The position numbers were made by a program, and so were the translations under genes. The notes under the pieces are model-generated. The model worked only from the letters and a program-made list of their open reading frames with translations. It searched no databases and had not been told where the DNA came from. This document shows, piece after piece, positions 45,135 through 56,947 of a stretch of DNA of 64,000 nt. The DNA is from Rhipidocladum racemiflorum (taxonomy: Eukaryota > Streptophyta > Magnoliopsida > Poales > Poaceae): positions 40,771,944 through 40,835,943 of the forward strand of contig CM070572.1 in the NCBI GenBank assembly GCA_036346355.1, in the 5' to 3' direction. Numbering within the stretch: the stretch's first letter is position 1; each line of letters begins with the position of its first letter.

Positions 45135-48100
45135 ATGTCGCCTTCCTCGTCATCTGAGGGTAGCACCGACCCTCGCGACGGTAGGGTGGGAGACTTCCAT
45201 CACGACGATGTCCCGCTTGAGGGGATGGTTGCCGCCAAGGCCCTCCCTCCGCCGGAGTTGATTTCCGCCGCCTCGCCAAGCAGTGACCCTTACCCCACAC
45301 CTCTAGAGAATGAGATTGTGGTGTTTGAGTCCTTCTTCCGGCGAGGACTTAGCATTCCCGGGAGCGCCTTCTTCCGGGGCTCCTCCACTTCTACGAAATT
45401 GAGTTGATCAATTTGAACCCCAACTCGATTCTTCACATTGCCATCTTCGTCCAGCTCATGAGGCGTATCTTGGGATACGTCCTCATTTGGATTTGTTCCG
45501 CCTCTTCTTCCGGGCCGAAGCCTCATCCGAACCGGCCGCTCCCAATGTCGTTGGGGCGCCGGCTCCAAAGTGCGGAGGGCTCAAGAAACAAGATTTTGTC
45601 GTTCCTCTCAAGACCTCCTCAAAGGTTGGAGGCGGGAGTGGTTCTATTGTGCCAACGTTGATCCCTTCTCGCCCCTTTGCCTACTGTGCTCCTAAAGCTT
45701 CCCGATGCTGGAGCGACACCCTGACGGAGGAGGTTTGGCGCAAGTCCCCGAGCTTCGGGCGTTGATTGACGATCTCAAGAATCGAGGGTCGACGGGCCCC
45801 GGATCGCGTCGGCTTTGTGAAGCGCCGAGTGCAGCCCTTGAAGGAGAGAGTCCATTTGGGGTTCCAATACAACGGGCCTCTGGACCCCACGCGGAGTCGG
45901 AAATGGACCTGTCGATGGAGGCGCCGGCAAAGACGGGTAGTTGATTTCTTCGTGCCTGGCACAATAATCACCAACAGGCTGCCTCAGTAAATTTTCAATG
46001 GCAAGGCCTCCTCCTGTGAGTGCACTATTCTCTCGAAAGGCTGTTCCATGATTTCTTTGATCGATGTGTGATTCAAACAGGTGCGATCGTTCCTTTTTCC
46101 AGAGCGCGACCTTCCTTTCGACGCTCCAGCTTGTCGGCCTCTCTCGGCCGAGACACGCCAGCGGCGAGCGGTCGACACCTCGGGCCGACGAGCTGCACCG
46201 GAGTCGGCGGAGGAGGTCGCCGGTCTTCGTCACCGGCCTTCGACCTCCTGGTGCACCCGGATCGCAGCGCGGGCCACAGCCTTCTGTCTCAGGCAGCCCT
46301 GGGCCAGCACCAGCTTCCTCCGAGTGGTGCTGGGCCTCGGATGAAACTCGGGATGAAATTCAAGAAATCCAAGAGGTATTCTTTTGGGCGATCCTTGTCT
46401 TTTGTTACCGCTCAGGCCGAGGTGTCTTCCTTTTGTTGATTCAGACTCCGCTTGTGGACGCCCTGTGGAGGGGTCTCTGAAAGGAGCCCCAGCGGCGTCC
46501 CCCAGGGGAGCCCCCGCCACGTCGGCTAGGTCACCGTCGCCGCCGACTGCCGGGGAGTCGCCACCGGGCGCCGGTGGTCCGACAGTCGAACCATCCGGTG
46601 GTCCGTCCGCTGACGAGATCGACCCGGCTTCGTCTCCCGGAGTGGAGGAAGTGCCTCGAAAGCCACCGCCGGCCCTTCGCCAAAGCCCCCAAATCGGACC
46701 GTATGGTGGGAAGGGGGTTCCGACTGGAAAGGGATGGAAGAGGACGACGAGATGGAGAGAGCGGCTCGGACGGAGCTTTATGAGCTCACCGTCAAGTGTA
46801 GCACGCTCGTCAGGGTGAGCTTCTTGTCTTCAACTGTCGCTCGACTTCTCCTCGAGATTCTCGCCTGTTACCTAGGACATGGGGAGCGCTGAGCAAAGGT
46901 CGCGGTTTTTCCTGGAAGGTGCTCTCAAGCTCAAGGAGCAGAAGCATCAGACAAGCTCAACGAGATCAGCGCGGACAGGTGGAAGGAAGTTCACGAGCTC
47001 CAGGGCGAGTGTATGACGATCCGGGAGGAGAAGACGAAGCTTGAGCATGTGCTGGAAGGTGAGATTCTCCCCTGAATACGGTTTGGATGTCTTTTTGGGT
47101 GGTGGTTGGAGAGGATGATGACACACTCGTGTTTCAGAGCGCGACTCAACCGCTGTCGAGCCGAGGTCCCACCGAGGCTTCAGAGAATTCTGGCCTCAAG
47201 CTCGAGTCACTGAAAGGATGCAATGAGCCGAAGGGTAAATTTATTTGACTTGGGTTGAAACATACTTGTCGCCGGTGTGCTCTTGATGGCTGTTTGACTT
47301 TGTGGCAGAGTGCAAGGAGAAGATGGCGGCCGCCGACAGGGGCGGACTGAATCAAGCGCTGCCGCTCGCGAGCCACCCCGCACCTTCGCGCATTGAAGGA
47401 GCCACGCCGCCAGGGGGACGATGCTGTTCCACTTCTCTCGGGAGGAGCCGACAGATCGTGAGCTTACGCCAAAGAGTCCGCAGCCGATGAGCGCGAACTG
47501 CATTGGCAAAGTGGTCAAGTCTTATTATCCGAGAGTTGACCTCGGCCGTGGAAAGAAGGCTTTGCTCGTGATGAAGACAAGGCCAACGCGCTCCTCGAAG
47601 AGGTGTCCGTGCATCGCAGCCCCGTTGGAAAATCTGGAATTCTGACTTTGACGTGGGCCTTGATGCCGAGTGCTCGCCTCCTTGTTTGAAATACTGTCTT
47701 CTTACTTCAAGATAATTCGCTTGTATTGTCTTCCGCCGAGTGGTCTTCGACCTCTTCCACTTTCTTCTCTCGGCTGAATTGTTAGAATATATGCCCGCAG
47801 CCTTTGGATCCTATGTGCCTTTCCTGATGGGCTTCACCGATCGGGTATGGCTTCCAAACGCCAGGGCCTTGGCCTGGTGGCTTTCTTGCCCTGACACGCT
47901 TTTCCGAGAGGTCAGCGTGCAGCTCTCGAGCGCCGGGACTTACGCTAGGCCACCTGGTGAGTGGTTTAGCCCCTGTGCTTGCATCACTTGCTAGCTCTCT
48001 CCACCTCGGCTTTTGCGCTTAATTTGGTATAATTAAGCGAGGAAGCCGAATGAGCTTGAACCGCTACTTACACGTGTCGGGTGAAATTCTCCTTGATTTT

Positions 48101-48640
48101 GTTCAATGCGCCGATCTTCTTCGGTATTTGCACTGTCGCTTCGTTTTTCGCGCTTCATTGATTGTGAGGTGGCGCGGTTTGATTGCCTTTGGAGACGCTT
48201 CGATTTCCGGGCTGGGGTGGCTTATAAATGGGGCGCCACCGCTAATGAGCGATCGCCTGCTTTCTTCTTGCCTTGTCCTTCGCTCTTCCTCTTCCAGCTT
48301 CCTTCCATGTCTAACATGAGGAACTTTGTTGGCCCGTGACGCTGCATTCTTTCGCCAAATGTTCTTTAGGTTTTTGTATAGCCGAGGAGGCCGAAGCATG
48401 GGAGGAGCATGATTTTGCCATCCCGAGGCGAGGCGGAGGACGGAGCGGCGAGGACGCCGCCGCCGTGGCCACCTTGTTGGAGGTCGCACCGGGCTCCACG
48501 AGGTGGCTGAGATCATCCTCGAGATGGTTGGTCGCGATCGCCGCAACGATCTTGCCGCCGTGGCCTCGTCCGCCTTGTACTCCCTTGTGGGTGGTTGACG
48601 AGGAGATTCGGCAGCTTTGGGTCGCGTGGGTCGCGACTAA
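45135..48640 (+). pseudogene. D antisense gene (aORF), PF04195-like, six candidate introns
   Basis: Start ATG 45135 (GCCATGTCG context) gives MSPSSSSEGSTDPRDG. PF04195-like blocks follow in changing frames: VFESFFRRGLSIPG, then LINLNPNSILHIAIFVQL. Candidate introns, all GT...AG: 46016-46080 (65 nt), 46376-46444 (69), 46815-46875 (61), 47059-47137 (79), 47235-47308 (74) and 47957-48381 (425). Exons between them encode a serine/proline-rich middle (PPTAGESPPGAGGP) and coiled-coil-like KLKE.., ECKEKMAAA pieces. The last exon has AEEAEAWEEHDFAI and ends with TAA at 48638. Small indels break exons, so this copy is probably nonfunctional. Function unknown. It converges on integrase, 582 bases away. 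Confidence 0.68.
48223..48230 (+). promoter_or_regulatory. TATA-like box inside the largest candidate intron of the D antisense gene
   Basis: TATAAATG, followed by about 80 bases of CT-rich leader and an ATG at 48307 (CTTCCATGTC). The E copy has it at 60017-60024. It could be a second plus-strand promoter or chance within the intron. Confidence 0.35.
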
Positions 48641-49222
48641 CCTCAGCCGATCTCGCCTCCGGTCTCCCAACAAGCATTAGCACCAAAGAAGACCAAGACT
48701 AAAGACTAAGAGCGCAGGAGTACCAACAAAGACCAAGAAGACTGAGTTTTTTTTTTTTTTTTTTTTAGCGAGAAAAAGAAAAAGAAAATTAGCAATGTAA
48801 ATTATTAACATTATGGAATGAAATGCGAATTTTATCCAGTTCAGGTCTATCACATTTAACCCGAACTTAGTGGTTCCGCCGATCAACTCATTCTAGTCAT
48901 TGCTCCAAAGGCCAAAGAACGAGGGGTCAGCTCGAGCTTTTGACTGCTAGAAATTCGCGACTGTGCAAATCTTGGTCAAATCGCGCTGCGAATTGCAGTC
49001 CCGAGTGGTTAGTGCTTTCTACCCGCTCCGCAGCGCTACCGGGTATAAACCGCCGAGGCTTTGTGCTCATCGTGGTTTGTTATTTCCGTGCATTCTATAT
49101 CGGCACGACCAGGGTTAGGCGCTACAGCACGGGTAATAACCACTCGGGCTAGCATTACACGTAACTTCGTAAAATAAGACGAACCACTATTTTATTTAAT
49201 GTGTAAGAGTGGGATACATAAC
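48641..49222. other. D convergent 3' region with poly(T)
   Basis: No gene. A run of 20 T lies at 48747-48766 on the plus strand. The E counterpart (60439-60990) has 34 T at 60492-60525. Confidence 0.55.
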
Positions 49223-50480
49223 TCATGCGTAGAAGCCGACGAGCTGTTCGGCTGCTCCAAGTATTTGCCGTAACCTCGCCGCCTTCTCGCCTGGAAGTCG
49301 ATAAGCACCCGCCGGTTGTCTTCTCGACGATGTATGGACCTTCCCAAATTGGAGAGAGCTTGTGCTCGCTCGTTCCTCCTCGTGACCAGATCTCCTTCTC
49401 AAAAGGTTCTCGCTTCGACGCTATAGAGTGGTAGCGCCAAGTCCCTGGAGGTACTTAGCCGATCGAGGGCGGCAACGCTCCGAGCCTCCTCGAGTTGATC
49501 AAGCTCCACCATTCTGGCTTCCTCTGACTCGGCCGTTGTAGTTCCGAACCCTCGGATTCGAATCCCACTCGGTCGCAGAATCCGCCTCGTGCCATAGACC
49601 AGGAAAAAGGGGGTTTGGCCAGTCGCTCGGCTGGGAGTGGTTCTGAGTCCCCAGAGTACTGACGGTAGCTCCTTCACCCATCGGGCGGCGTATGATTTGA
49701 GGCGGTCGAAGATCCCGGCCTTGAGGCCTTGAAGGACTGCACTGCTAGCTCGCCGACCTGCCCATTGCTTCGTGGGTGAGCCACCGAGGCGGCAGATCTT
49801 GATCCCGACGCCGCACCATTCTTGGAATTCTTCACTCCTCGAACCGGGTGCCGTTGTCCGTGATGATCCTGGTTGGGCACTCCGACCGACTACAATATCC
49901 TGGAAGAACTCCTTGGCCTTAATCGCAGTGATAGTTACGACCGCTTGGCTTCGATCCACTTGGTGAACTTGTCAATGGCCACGAAGAGGTAAGCGAAACC
50001 GCCTTGAGCCTTCTTGAGCGGCCCACTAAGTCGAGCCCCTGCATCGCGAAAGGCCAAGAAATGGGTATAGTCTCAGAAGCTCGTGTGCCTGCAAGTGTGT
50101 CTGCCTTGCATAGAATTGGCACCTCGCAGGTTCGAACTATCTCCTTGGCATCCGTTATCGCTGCTGGCCGTAAGAAACCCTCGCTTGCAGGCTTTCCCAA
50201 CCAAGGCGCTTTGATGCCGCATGATGGCCGCGACATCCCCGAATGGATTTCTTGGAGCAGCTCTCTTCCCGCTTGTCCCGAAATGCACCGCCGAGGACAC
50301 CCGAGGCACTTTTTCTAAGAGCTCGCCGCCCACCACCACGTAGGATTTGGCTTGTCGGAGATGCGCCTGCCAGAGTGGTTGCTTCCGGAGTTTGTCCTTC
50401 AGAGATAATCAAGGTACGGGTAGTCCACCGATCGATGAGCAGACCCCTGCCTGTGACCCTCGCTTGGCTTTTGCCGCTTT
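49223..50480 (-). pseudogene. D integrase, badly frameshifted
   Basis: Recognisable across frames: IVRTCEVPILCKA (zinc-region end), VVTITAIKAKEFFQDIVV, GSPTKQWAGRRASSAVLQGL where E reads HPRSNGQVERANG, and LKSYAARWVKELPSVLWGLR with TPSRATGQTPFFLVYG. Stop at 49223. At least four indels separate these blocks. Confidence 0.82.
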
Positions 50481-51300
50481 GTAACGGTTGGCTCGTGAAG
50501 ATCCTCGCACGAAGATATCACTTGGGACGCCCGCCTCGAGTGGCTCCCATCTTAGCCAACTCGTCTGGCTGCCTCATTATTGCGGGCGGAGGACATGAAC
50601 CAGCCTGCATCACAAACTTGCCTTCCAATTCTCGGACTTGTCGGGCAAGATGTCGCCATATTTTGATCCACGCACAACCAGTCCTTCAGACTTGATTCAC
50701 CACCAATCGAGTCGCCGAACCGCCAAATTGGCCGGATTCCGAGTGATGTGGCGATAGAAGCCCATGGATGAGGGCCTCAGACTCCGCGGCATTGTTTGAG
50801 GCCGGAAGTGAATCCAAGGACATACTTCAACCTCGTCACCCTTAGGCGAGATAAGGAGGATTCCCGCCGCTCCCCAAGCATGAGAGATCCGTCAAGTGCA
50901 TGACCCAATATTCTCGGCTCTTCTTCTGCAGTGGAGTCCGGGATTCGGTCCACTCGGCCGTAAAGTCACCAAAGCCTGGATTTGACGGCAGGCGCGCTTG
51001 AATGAGATGTCGAAAGCTCCAAGCTCACCGCCCACTTTGAAATTCTTCCAAGAGCTTCCCGATTAAGTGAGGACCTCTCCCACGGGAAAGAAGTGACTAC
51101 CAAATCGAATGTCCTTGAAATAATGCTTCAGCTTTCCGTGACGAGATCAAAATGGCGCATGCCAGCCTTCTCGGATTTGAGGATATCTTGTCTTGGATTC
51201 GCCAAGATTACCGACTAAATAAATCTGGCGTTGCACGCCGTGATGGTGTCAGATTCCTCCCGCTTCCACAACTATCACGGCACTTACTACATGAGATGTT
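50481..51300 (-). pseudogene. D RNase H, degraded
   Basis: Blocks corresponding to the E copy (EYWVMHFDGSLMLGEQAG, ISPKGD, NNEAADELAKMGA) are recognisable on the minus strand between about 50930 and 50530, in shifting frames with substitutions in the catalytic HFDGS block. Confidence 0.7.
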
Positions 51301-52170
51301 GCCGCTATGTAGAGCAGAAGAGGTTCACCTGGCGCCGGCGAGACTAAGACTGGGAGTGGAGAGAAACACCTTGAGTTCTTCAAGGCCTGCTGCGCCTCTC
51401 CGCCCAATCAAAGCGATCTTGCTTCTTAAGGAGCTTGAAGAAAGGCATTCCCGAACTCCCACGTGAGATAAACTCCGCCAAGCGCTACCATGCATCCGGT
51501 GAGCTTTTGGACCTCCTTTGGTCGGGTAGGCGGGCCATCTTCATAATGGCTCCAATTTTCTCCGGTTCGGCTCGATCCCACGACGGAGACGATGAACCCG
51601 AGTAGTTTCCTGAAGACACTCAAAACGCACTTCGGGTTTAGCCTCATCCGAACGCCCTTAGACTCTCGAACGCCTCGCCAGGTCGGAGATAAGGCTATCT
51701 TGTGTCTGCGCTTTAACTACCACATCATCCACATAAGCTTCCACGCTGCGCCCGAGCCGATGGTGAAAACACGCCAGACGGGCGCTGGTACGCTATACCG
51801 GCATTCTTGAGCCCGAACGGCATGGTGATATAGCAATATGCTCCGAATGGAGTGATAAACGGTCTTCGCAGCCTTCCTCTCGGCCGAATTTGATGATAGC
51901 CTGAATAGGCGCCCGTAAAGCCGAGTAGCCGAGATCCCAAGCAGGGAGTCTACCACCCGATCAATACGAGGGAGACCAAAGGGATCTTTCTGACAAGCCT
52001 TATTGAGGTCGGTGTAATCAACACACATGCGCCAGCCTTATTCTTCTTCTCGACGAGCAGGTTCGCCAACCACTGATGATACACTTCTTTGATGAAGCCT
52101 CAGCTAGCAGCTTTGTGATCTCCTCTCCGATGGCCTCTCGACGATCTTGAGCAAACCGTCAGAACCTTTG
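51301..52170 (-). pseudogene. D reverse transcriptase, degraded
   Basis: Fragments: MCVDYTDLNKACQKDPFGLP with RIDRVVDS (52028-51717 frame), FTGAYSGYHQIRPRG (51940-51725), MRLNPKCVLSVFRKLLGFIV (51647-51426). The YVDD-type site falls at a frame break near 51740-51720. The protein is split into at least four frames. Confidence 0.8.
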
Positions 52171-52449
52171 CTTGACGGGCCTGGCGGATTGGTTTACATT
52201 CGGCGTGCTCGATCACCTCCTGGGGACTCCCGGCATATCGACGGCTTCCGTGCAAAGACGCCTTGGTTTGCCCGCAGAAGGTGACGAGCGCTGCTTCCTA
52301 TTCATCCTCGAGCCTTGTCCCGATCGAGACGGCTCGCGCCGGATCGGACGGGTCGAGGAGAATCCTCTTGGTGCCCTCCTGGCCGATCCCGAGTTCTCAT
52401 GGCCATGGTAGGGACATCGCCTTCCGGCTTGTCGAAATCCGCCTCTTGA

Positions 52450-53050
52450 CTAATCCTTTCCCGCCCCGCCGCTTCCAGAGACTCGGCCATTTCGCAACTC
52501 TCCTCGTCGCAAGAGAAAGATCGCTAACATCGCCAGAGAGCGATAATACCACTCGGACCCGGCATCTTCAGATCGATACGCCGTAGAGGGGCACCGCCAT
52601 GAACTTGGCCACCGGGTCTCCCAAGATGGCGTGATACGCTGCCGTGAAGTCTCGCCACCTCGGCTAAGGCTCATCCCGTAGTTGTCCCTTGCGCCGAACG
52701 TGATCGTAGAGTGATTTGTCCGAGTGGTACCGCCGACGCTCCGGTATCACTCCATGAAAAGGTGACGACCCGCGCTTGAGGTCGCACCGCTGATCCCCAT
52801 ATCATCGAAAGTGTCTTCACGAAGAGGACGTTGAGTCCGCCTCCCACCGCCAATCAACACCCTTTTGAGCTTGATGTCGCGACAACCTGGCGCCAAGACC
52901 AGCGGTATCCGCCGGAATGGGACGCGATCTGGTGATCCGTAAGGCGGTCGTAAGTTATTGCGACTCGACCACCGGACATATCTGGGGTCTCCGCCATCGC
53001 ATAGATGTCCCGAGCGGTGAGCTTTGCTTCCGCTTGACTCATATGCGGCC
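52450..53050 (-). pseudogene. D protease region, degraded
   Basis: The 52853-52671 frame starts GGGLNVLFVKTL, at the place of the Tat protease active site (DGGS..NVLF type), with PLGQITL as the following conserved block. Upstream, RVAITYDRLTDHQIA (53042-52854) is the pre-protease linker. Frames do not join. Confidence 0.6.
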
Positions 53051-54890
53051 GAACCCCGAATATGTAGTTAAGCTCGAGGTCGACTTCCGATAGTCTTCCT
53101 CACTTCAGGGAGGCGGTTTGTCGGGCAGATGACCGCTTCTGACCTTGTCCACCGCCTCTTGCTCTCGCAAGCGAACCTCTTTAGGTGAAACAATCCTTGG
53201 CGGCATGCCTCCCTTTGGATGGAAAGGGCAGAGTGAGTTCATGACCTTATCATATCCATCCTCTTTGAGAGCGCGAGGATGAGTTGGCGCAGCCGATCGC
53301 CACTAGCTCTTCGCTCTTGCGCTTTCTTTTCTTTCCGCCGAGGGGTTCAGATCGATCCTTCCCTTCATCACGCCGTTCGCCAGAGCCTCGAGGTCGAAGC
53401 GTAACGGTCCGCTAGGGCGAACAGCTCCTGACCGACGTGGGTGGCTTCCGACATCTTCTTGATGAGGTCGGGTCGCCGACTCTTTCTCGAAGGCAGCTAT
53501 CACAACCGCATCTCGTGACGCCCCGAACGGTGCTTTTCTTGTTCATGAAGCGCTGACGAACTCCCGAGGGATTCGCTCCTCCTTTGGTGTAGCCGGTATA
53601 GGTCCCAAGGGGTGCCTGGCGCCGTAAGTGCCTTGGAAATTTGAGATGAATCGCTCACACAGATCTCCCCAGAATCTATAGAATTCACTGAAGTCCGTGA
53701 GCCATGCTTGGGCCAGTGGGCGAGAGGGTAACCGGCAAGTAGTTTGCCATTACTGATCTCCTGGCTGCCCCCGACCGCTGTGAGCGTATACTTGTAGCCA
53801 AGCCTTCGGGTCTCTCTCACCGCCAAACCTAGTGATGCCTTTAGGATTAAATCCATCGTGCCAAACCACTGGCGTAGGTGAGGAGTAAACGACGGACTTC
53901 TTCGATGACTCCGCGATACTCGGAGGTGATCGACGCGAGGGGATCGTGACTTGGCGATTTCGCGCTCGCGGAAGGATGCCGGCGCCATATTCGCCGGCTT
54001 GACGGGCATTGTTCCTCCTTTCTGGCCGCGCGCCGGGCGCCGAGGTTCGAGCGGAGGTCGCGCCGATGCTATGTCGCAAGTCGCCTCCGCGGGTAGAACA
54101 TGATGTATCTCGACGGCTTCCGACTCGACCGGGCCGCCGGTCGCCTGGTCCTCGCCGACCACGTGATGCCTCCTTCGCCGTTGGTCGGTTTGAGTATGTC
54201 GATAGCCGCCGCCGCTACCATGGCCTTTACTTGGGCCATGATTGGGGCAATCGATCATCCGCCTCAAAGCATAGGGGTCGTGGTATCCAGGAGTGTCTTG
54301 GAGGCGACGATATTCTCGCCGCGGGGTACTAAAACACCTGGTCCCCCATCTTGGCTTGCGTAATGTCTTCATTGACAGCCCGGCGCGGTCCCCGAGAGTA
54401 CACGCCACAAAGCTCACCACTACTCGGCCTCCTTCCAAATCGGCGGCGATCGAGGTGTCGGCGCTGCCGCGACCGCCCGCGAGCCTTCGATCACACAGAC
54501 TCTTCGGAAATTCCAAAGCAGCCTCTCTAGGCTTTCTTCCGACTCGGCCACGAGGTGGGTGAGTCCGAGAAGACAAACCTAGGCGCTGGGGTGCCGAGTG
54601 GCTTGGCGGTGAGAACTCCCACCCTTCGTGCCTCTGCGCCCTCGAGCCCGACTCCGCTACCGAACGGGTCTTCGGATCCCCGCCGGTACTTTAGAGTACG
54701 AGACAGGGGACCTTCCGATCGGGCGCGAAGTCGTGACGATGGATCGCCGAAACCTCACCGCTACCAGAGCGTTCCTTGGAGAGAGAGGCTTCCGAGGTCG
54801 TTGGAGATGAAGGTCGCTTCCAAACTAAGACTGGCCCGGGCGAAGATCAGGAGACTTCGCTGCCGCAGCCATCAAGCTTGACGAAGATGT
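53051..54890 (-). pseudogene. D gag, degraded
   Basis: The minus strand shows GITRFGGERDPKAWLQVY (capsid entry, 54079-53750 frame) and a zinc-knuckle-like CPFHP...RHAAKDC near 53240-53180. The N-terminal part up to the PBS has arginine/proline-rich broken frames. The 358-codon frame 54576-53500 covers the region but switches in and out of the true gag phase, so it is not a gene as it stands. Confidence 0.65.
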
Positions 54891-54899
54891 TGACACAGT

Positions 54900-54918
54900 C
54901 CCCTACCTGGCGCGCCAA
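54900..54918 (-). other. D primer-binding site
   Basis: The minus strand reads TTGGCGCGCCAGGTAGGGG directly after the LTR, a PBS-like word found beside LTRs of several grass gypsy elements. I cannot name the priming tRNA with confidence. No second PBS is expected in the window, because E's 5' end is outside it. Confidence 0.7.
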
Positions 54919-54919
54919 C

Positions 54920-55518
54920 CGCCGACGATCGGTTTCGCCGGCAATGAGATTTGTGATTCTAGGGATTTGTGCGGGATCTCGAGCTTGATGGTAACACAGA
55001 TGCGAGGGCAATCTGCTTTAGACAGGTTCGGCTCTCTGAGGAGATAATACCCTAGTCCTGTGTTCTTGGATGTATTGTGTGTGTTCAAGAGAGAGCAAGA
55101 GGGAGAGAGCCTCCCTTGTTTTTTTTTCCTCCTCCCTTATATACCTGGGGAGAATACATGATAGATGGGCGCCACCGGCCCTAAACATGGTGGCCTGAAC
55201 GACATGTCCCTTGTCCTTATCCGCCTTCCCGCCTATGTCCCGGAGAGGAGGTTATGCTTTCTCCGACCCACGCCGCCGCCTTGTCGTTCCAGCTTCCGCA
55301 GGCTCTCGCAAAGGTCGCATCAAGATGCCTCGCTCCCTGGCGGGTTGGTTAGGCGGGGCACTAAGCTTCCTTGAAGGACCGGGAGTTGTCTTGGGGAGCA
55401 AGTCGAAGGTCTCCTCTGGGCCCGCTGGTGCGCTTGGCCTTGGGCTTTCTATTCCGCCTGTGAGGCCCTGGCCGGTGTAGGCTCCCTCTTACGGGGGCTC
55501 CCCTGTTCTCATCCCACA
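54920..55518 (-). repeat. Shared LTR: 5' LTR of D and 3' LTR of E (599 bp)
   Basis: Its left edge abuts the D primer-binding site and its right edge abuts a polypurine tract leading into E. It begins CGCCGACGATCGG where the left D LTR has TGTCGACGATCGG, so the terminal TG is altered. It ends CTCATCCCACA. A minus-strand TATATAAGGG lies near 55134-55143. Confidence 0.85.
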
Positions 55519-55619
55519 AGAGCCCCCAAGTGCTTTAGGATCGACTTTCCGCCCCTTACCCTGCCATGAGGATTATGCGGGAGAGAGATCATAAAGAACT
55601 TGTAGTATGAAGCCACCGT

Positions 55620-56480
55620 GGTTGGTTAGCTCATGACCGAGGTGGTACCCGCGCCTGCTCACGGTGCGCGCGGCAATCGCTTGTCGCTTCTACCGACCTC
55701 ATGGGGCATACCTTGTTCTTTTGGCTCGGGTCGAGTGGTACCACCATTTATACAAGGCGACCGGGCTTGTCGCTTCGGTGACCCTCATGGGGCATACCTT
55801 GGTCTTTTGGCTCAGGTCGAGTGGTACCGCGCTTCTGGCGGCGACCGGCTTGTCGCTCTACCGACCTCATGGGGCATACCTTGGTCTTTGGCTCGGGTCG
55901 AGTGGTACCGCGCTACCGTTCTGACGGCGCGCAACCGCTTGTAGCTCTACCGACCCTCATGGGGCATACCTTGATCTTTTGGCTCGGGTCGAGTGGTACC
56001 CGCGCTCGCTTACGCGCTGCAACCGGCTTGTAGCTCTACCGACCCTCATGGGGCATACCTTGGTCTTTGGCTCGGGTCGAGTGGTACCCGCGCCATGCTT
56101 GCCAGAATCGCTTGTCGCTCGGTTGACCTCATGGGGCATACCTTGGTCTTTTTGGCTCGGGGTCGAGTGGTACCGCGCTACCGCATTTGGCGCTGCAACC
56201 GGCTTGTAGCTCTACCGACCCTCATGGGGCATACCTTGGTCTTTGGCTCGGGTCGAGTGGTACCCGCGCTGCTTACGGCGCTGCAATCGGCTTGTAGCTC
56301 GACCCTCATGGGGCATACCTTGATCTTTTGGCTCGGGTCGGGCGGTACTGCTACCAAGATGGCGCGCTGCAACCGGCTTGTCGCCGGGTTGACCCTCATG
56401 GGGCATACCTTGGTCATACAGAGTAATGCCTGCGTTCGCTACGGCAAGATCGCTTTAGACCCTCATGGGGTGCATTCTCA
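55620..56480. repeat. About 90-bp tandem repeat array in E leader (9 units)
   Basis: Same unit as in D, keyed by CATGGGGCATACCTTG near 55700, 55786, 55868, 55958, 56047, 56130, 56223, 56307 and 56397, with a degenerate unit at 56463. Three fewer units than D accounts for most of the shorter leader. Confidence 0.9.
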
Positions 56481-56947
56481 AGACCGTGTTGGTTGTAGAT
56501 CCTCCCGCGACACCCAATCGCATTGTGAGACAAATGACCAGCAATTGACCCCAAATTATGGGGTGTGCCGTCAGAGGATGTTCTGGAAGTGCCCAGCCCC
56601 AAGCTTCCGTGGCGGCCGGCGCTCAGCCCGCCATGGGGCGACTTTTTCCCAAACTTGGACCAGATTTGACACTGGCCGCTGCTTTGCGCGACGCAGCCTA
56701 TTGGCCCGTCATGGGGCGTGCCTCGATCCGCCTGCACTGAACAGAGGGCCCTCGCTTCTTCCCAATCGTGAGGTGGAAATTGGGGCCCATTTCTTCTAAG
56801 TCGAAGGACCCTCATTGGAGCAACGGCCTCCTCGCACCTTCTCCACCACTTACCGCGAAACCTTCAAACCTTCCTTGGCGATTTAGGGTTTCTCGATTTC
56901 GCGCCTTGGCTTGCGGCGGTTCTTTCCTCCAGGTCTTCTTCTTCGCC

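Larger units (their letters stand above)
42805..55518 (-). mobile_element. Element D: Tat-type element, left member of a tandem pair
   Basis: 3' LTR 42805-43408, PPT, 90-bp repeat array, plus-strand antisense gene, then minus-strand integrase, RNase H, RT, protease and gag, the PBS at about 54900-54918, and the 5' LTR 54920-55518. It inserted into an A-family LTR fragment. All pol frames are broken by small indels. It matches E closely along the shared segment, with the same order and same candidate introns. Confidence 0.87.

Noticed and set aside
53500..54576. Single 358-codon gene on the minus strand of D
   Set aside because: Only short stretches match gag; the frame enters and leaves the true phase, so it is a chance open frame over a broken gag.
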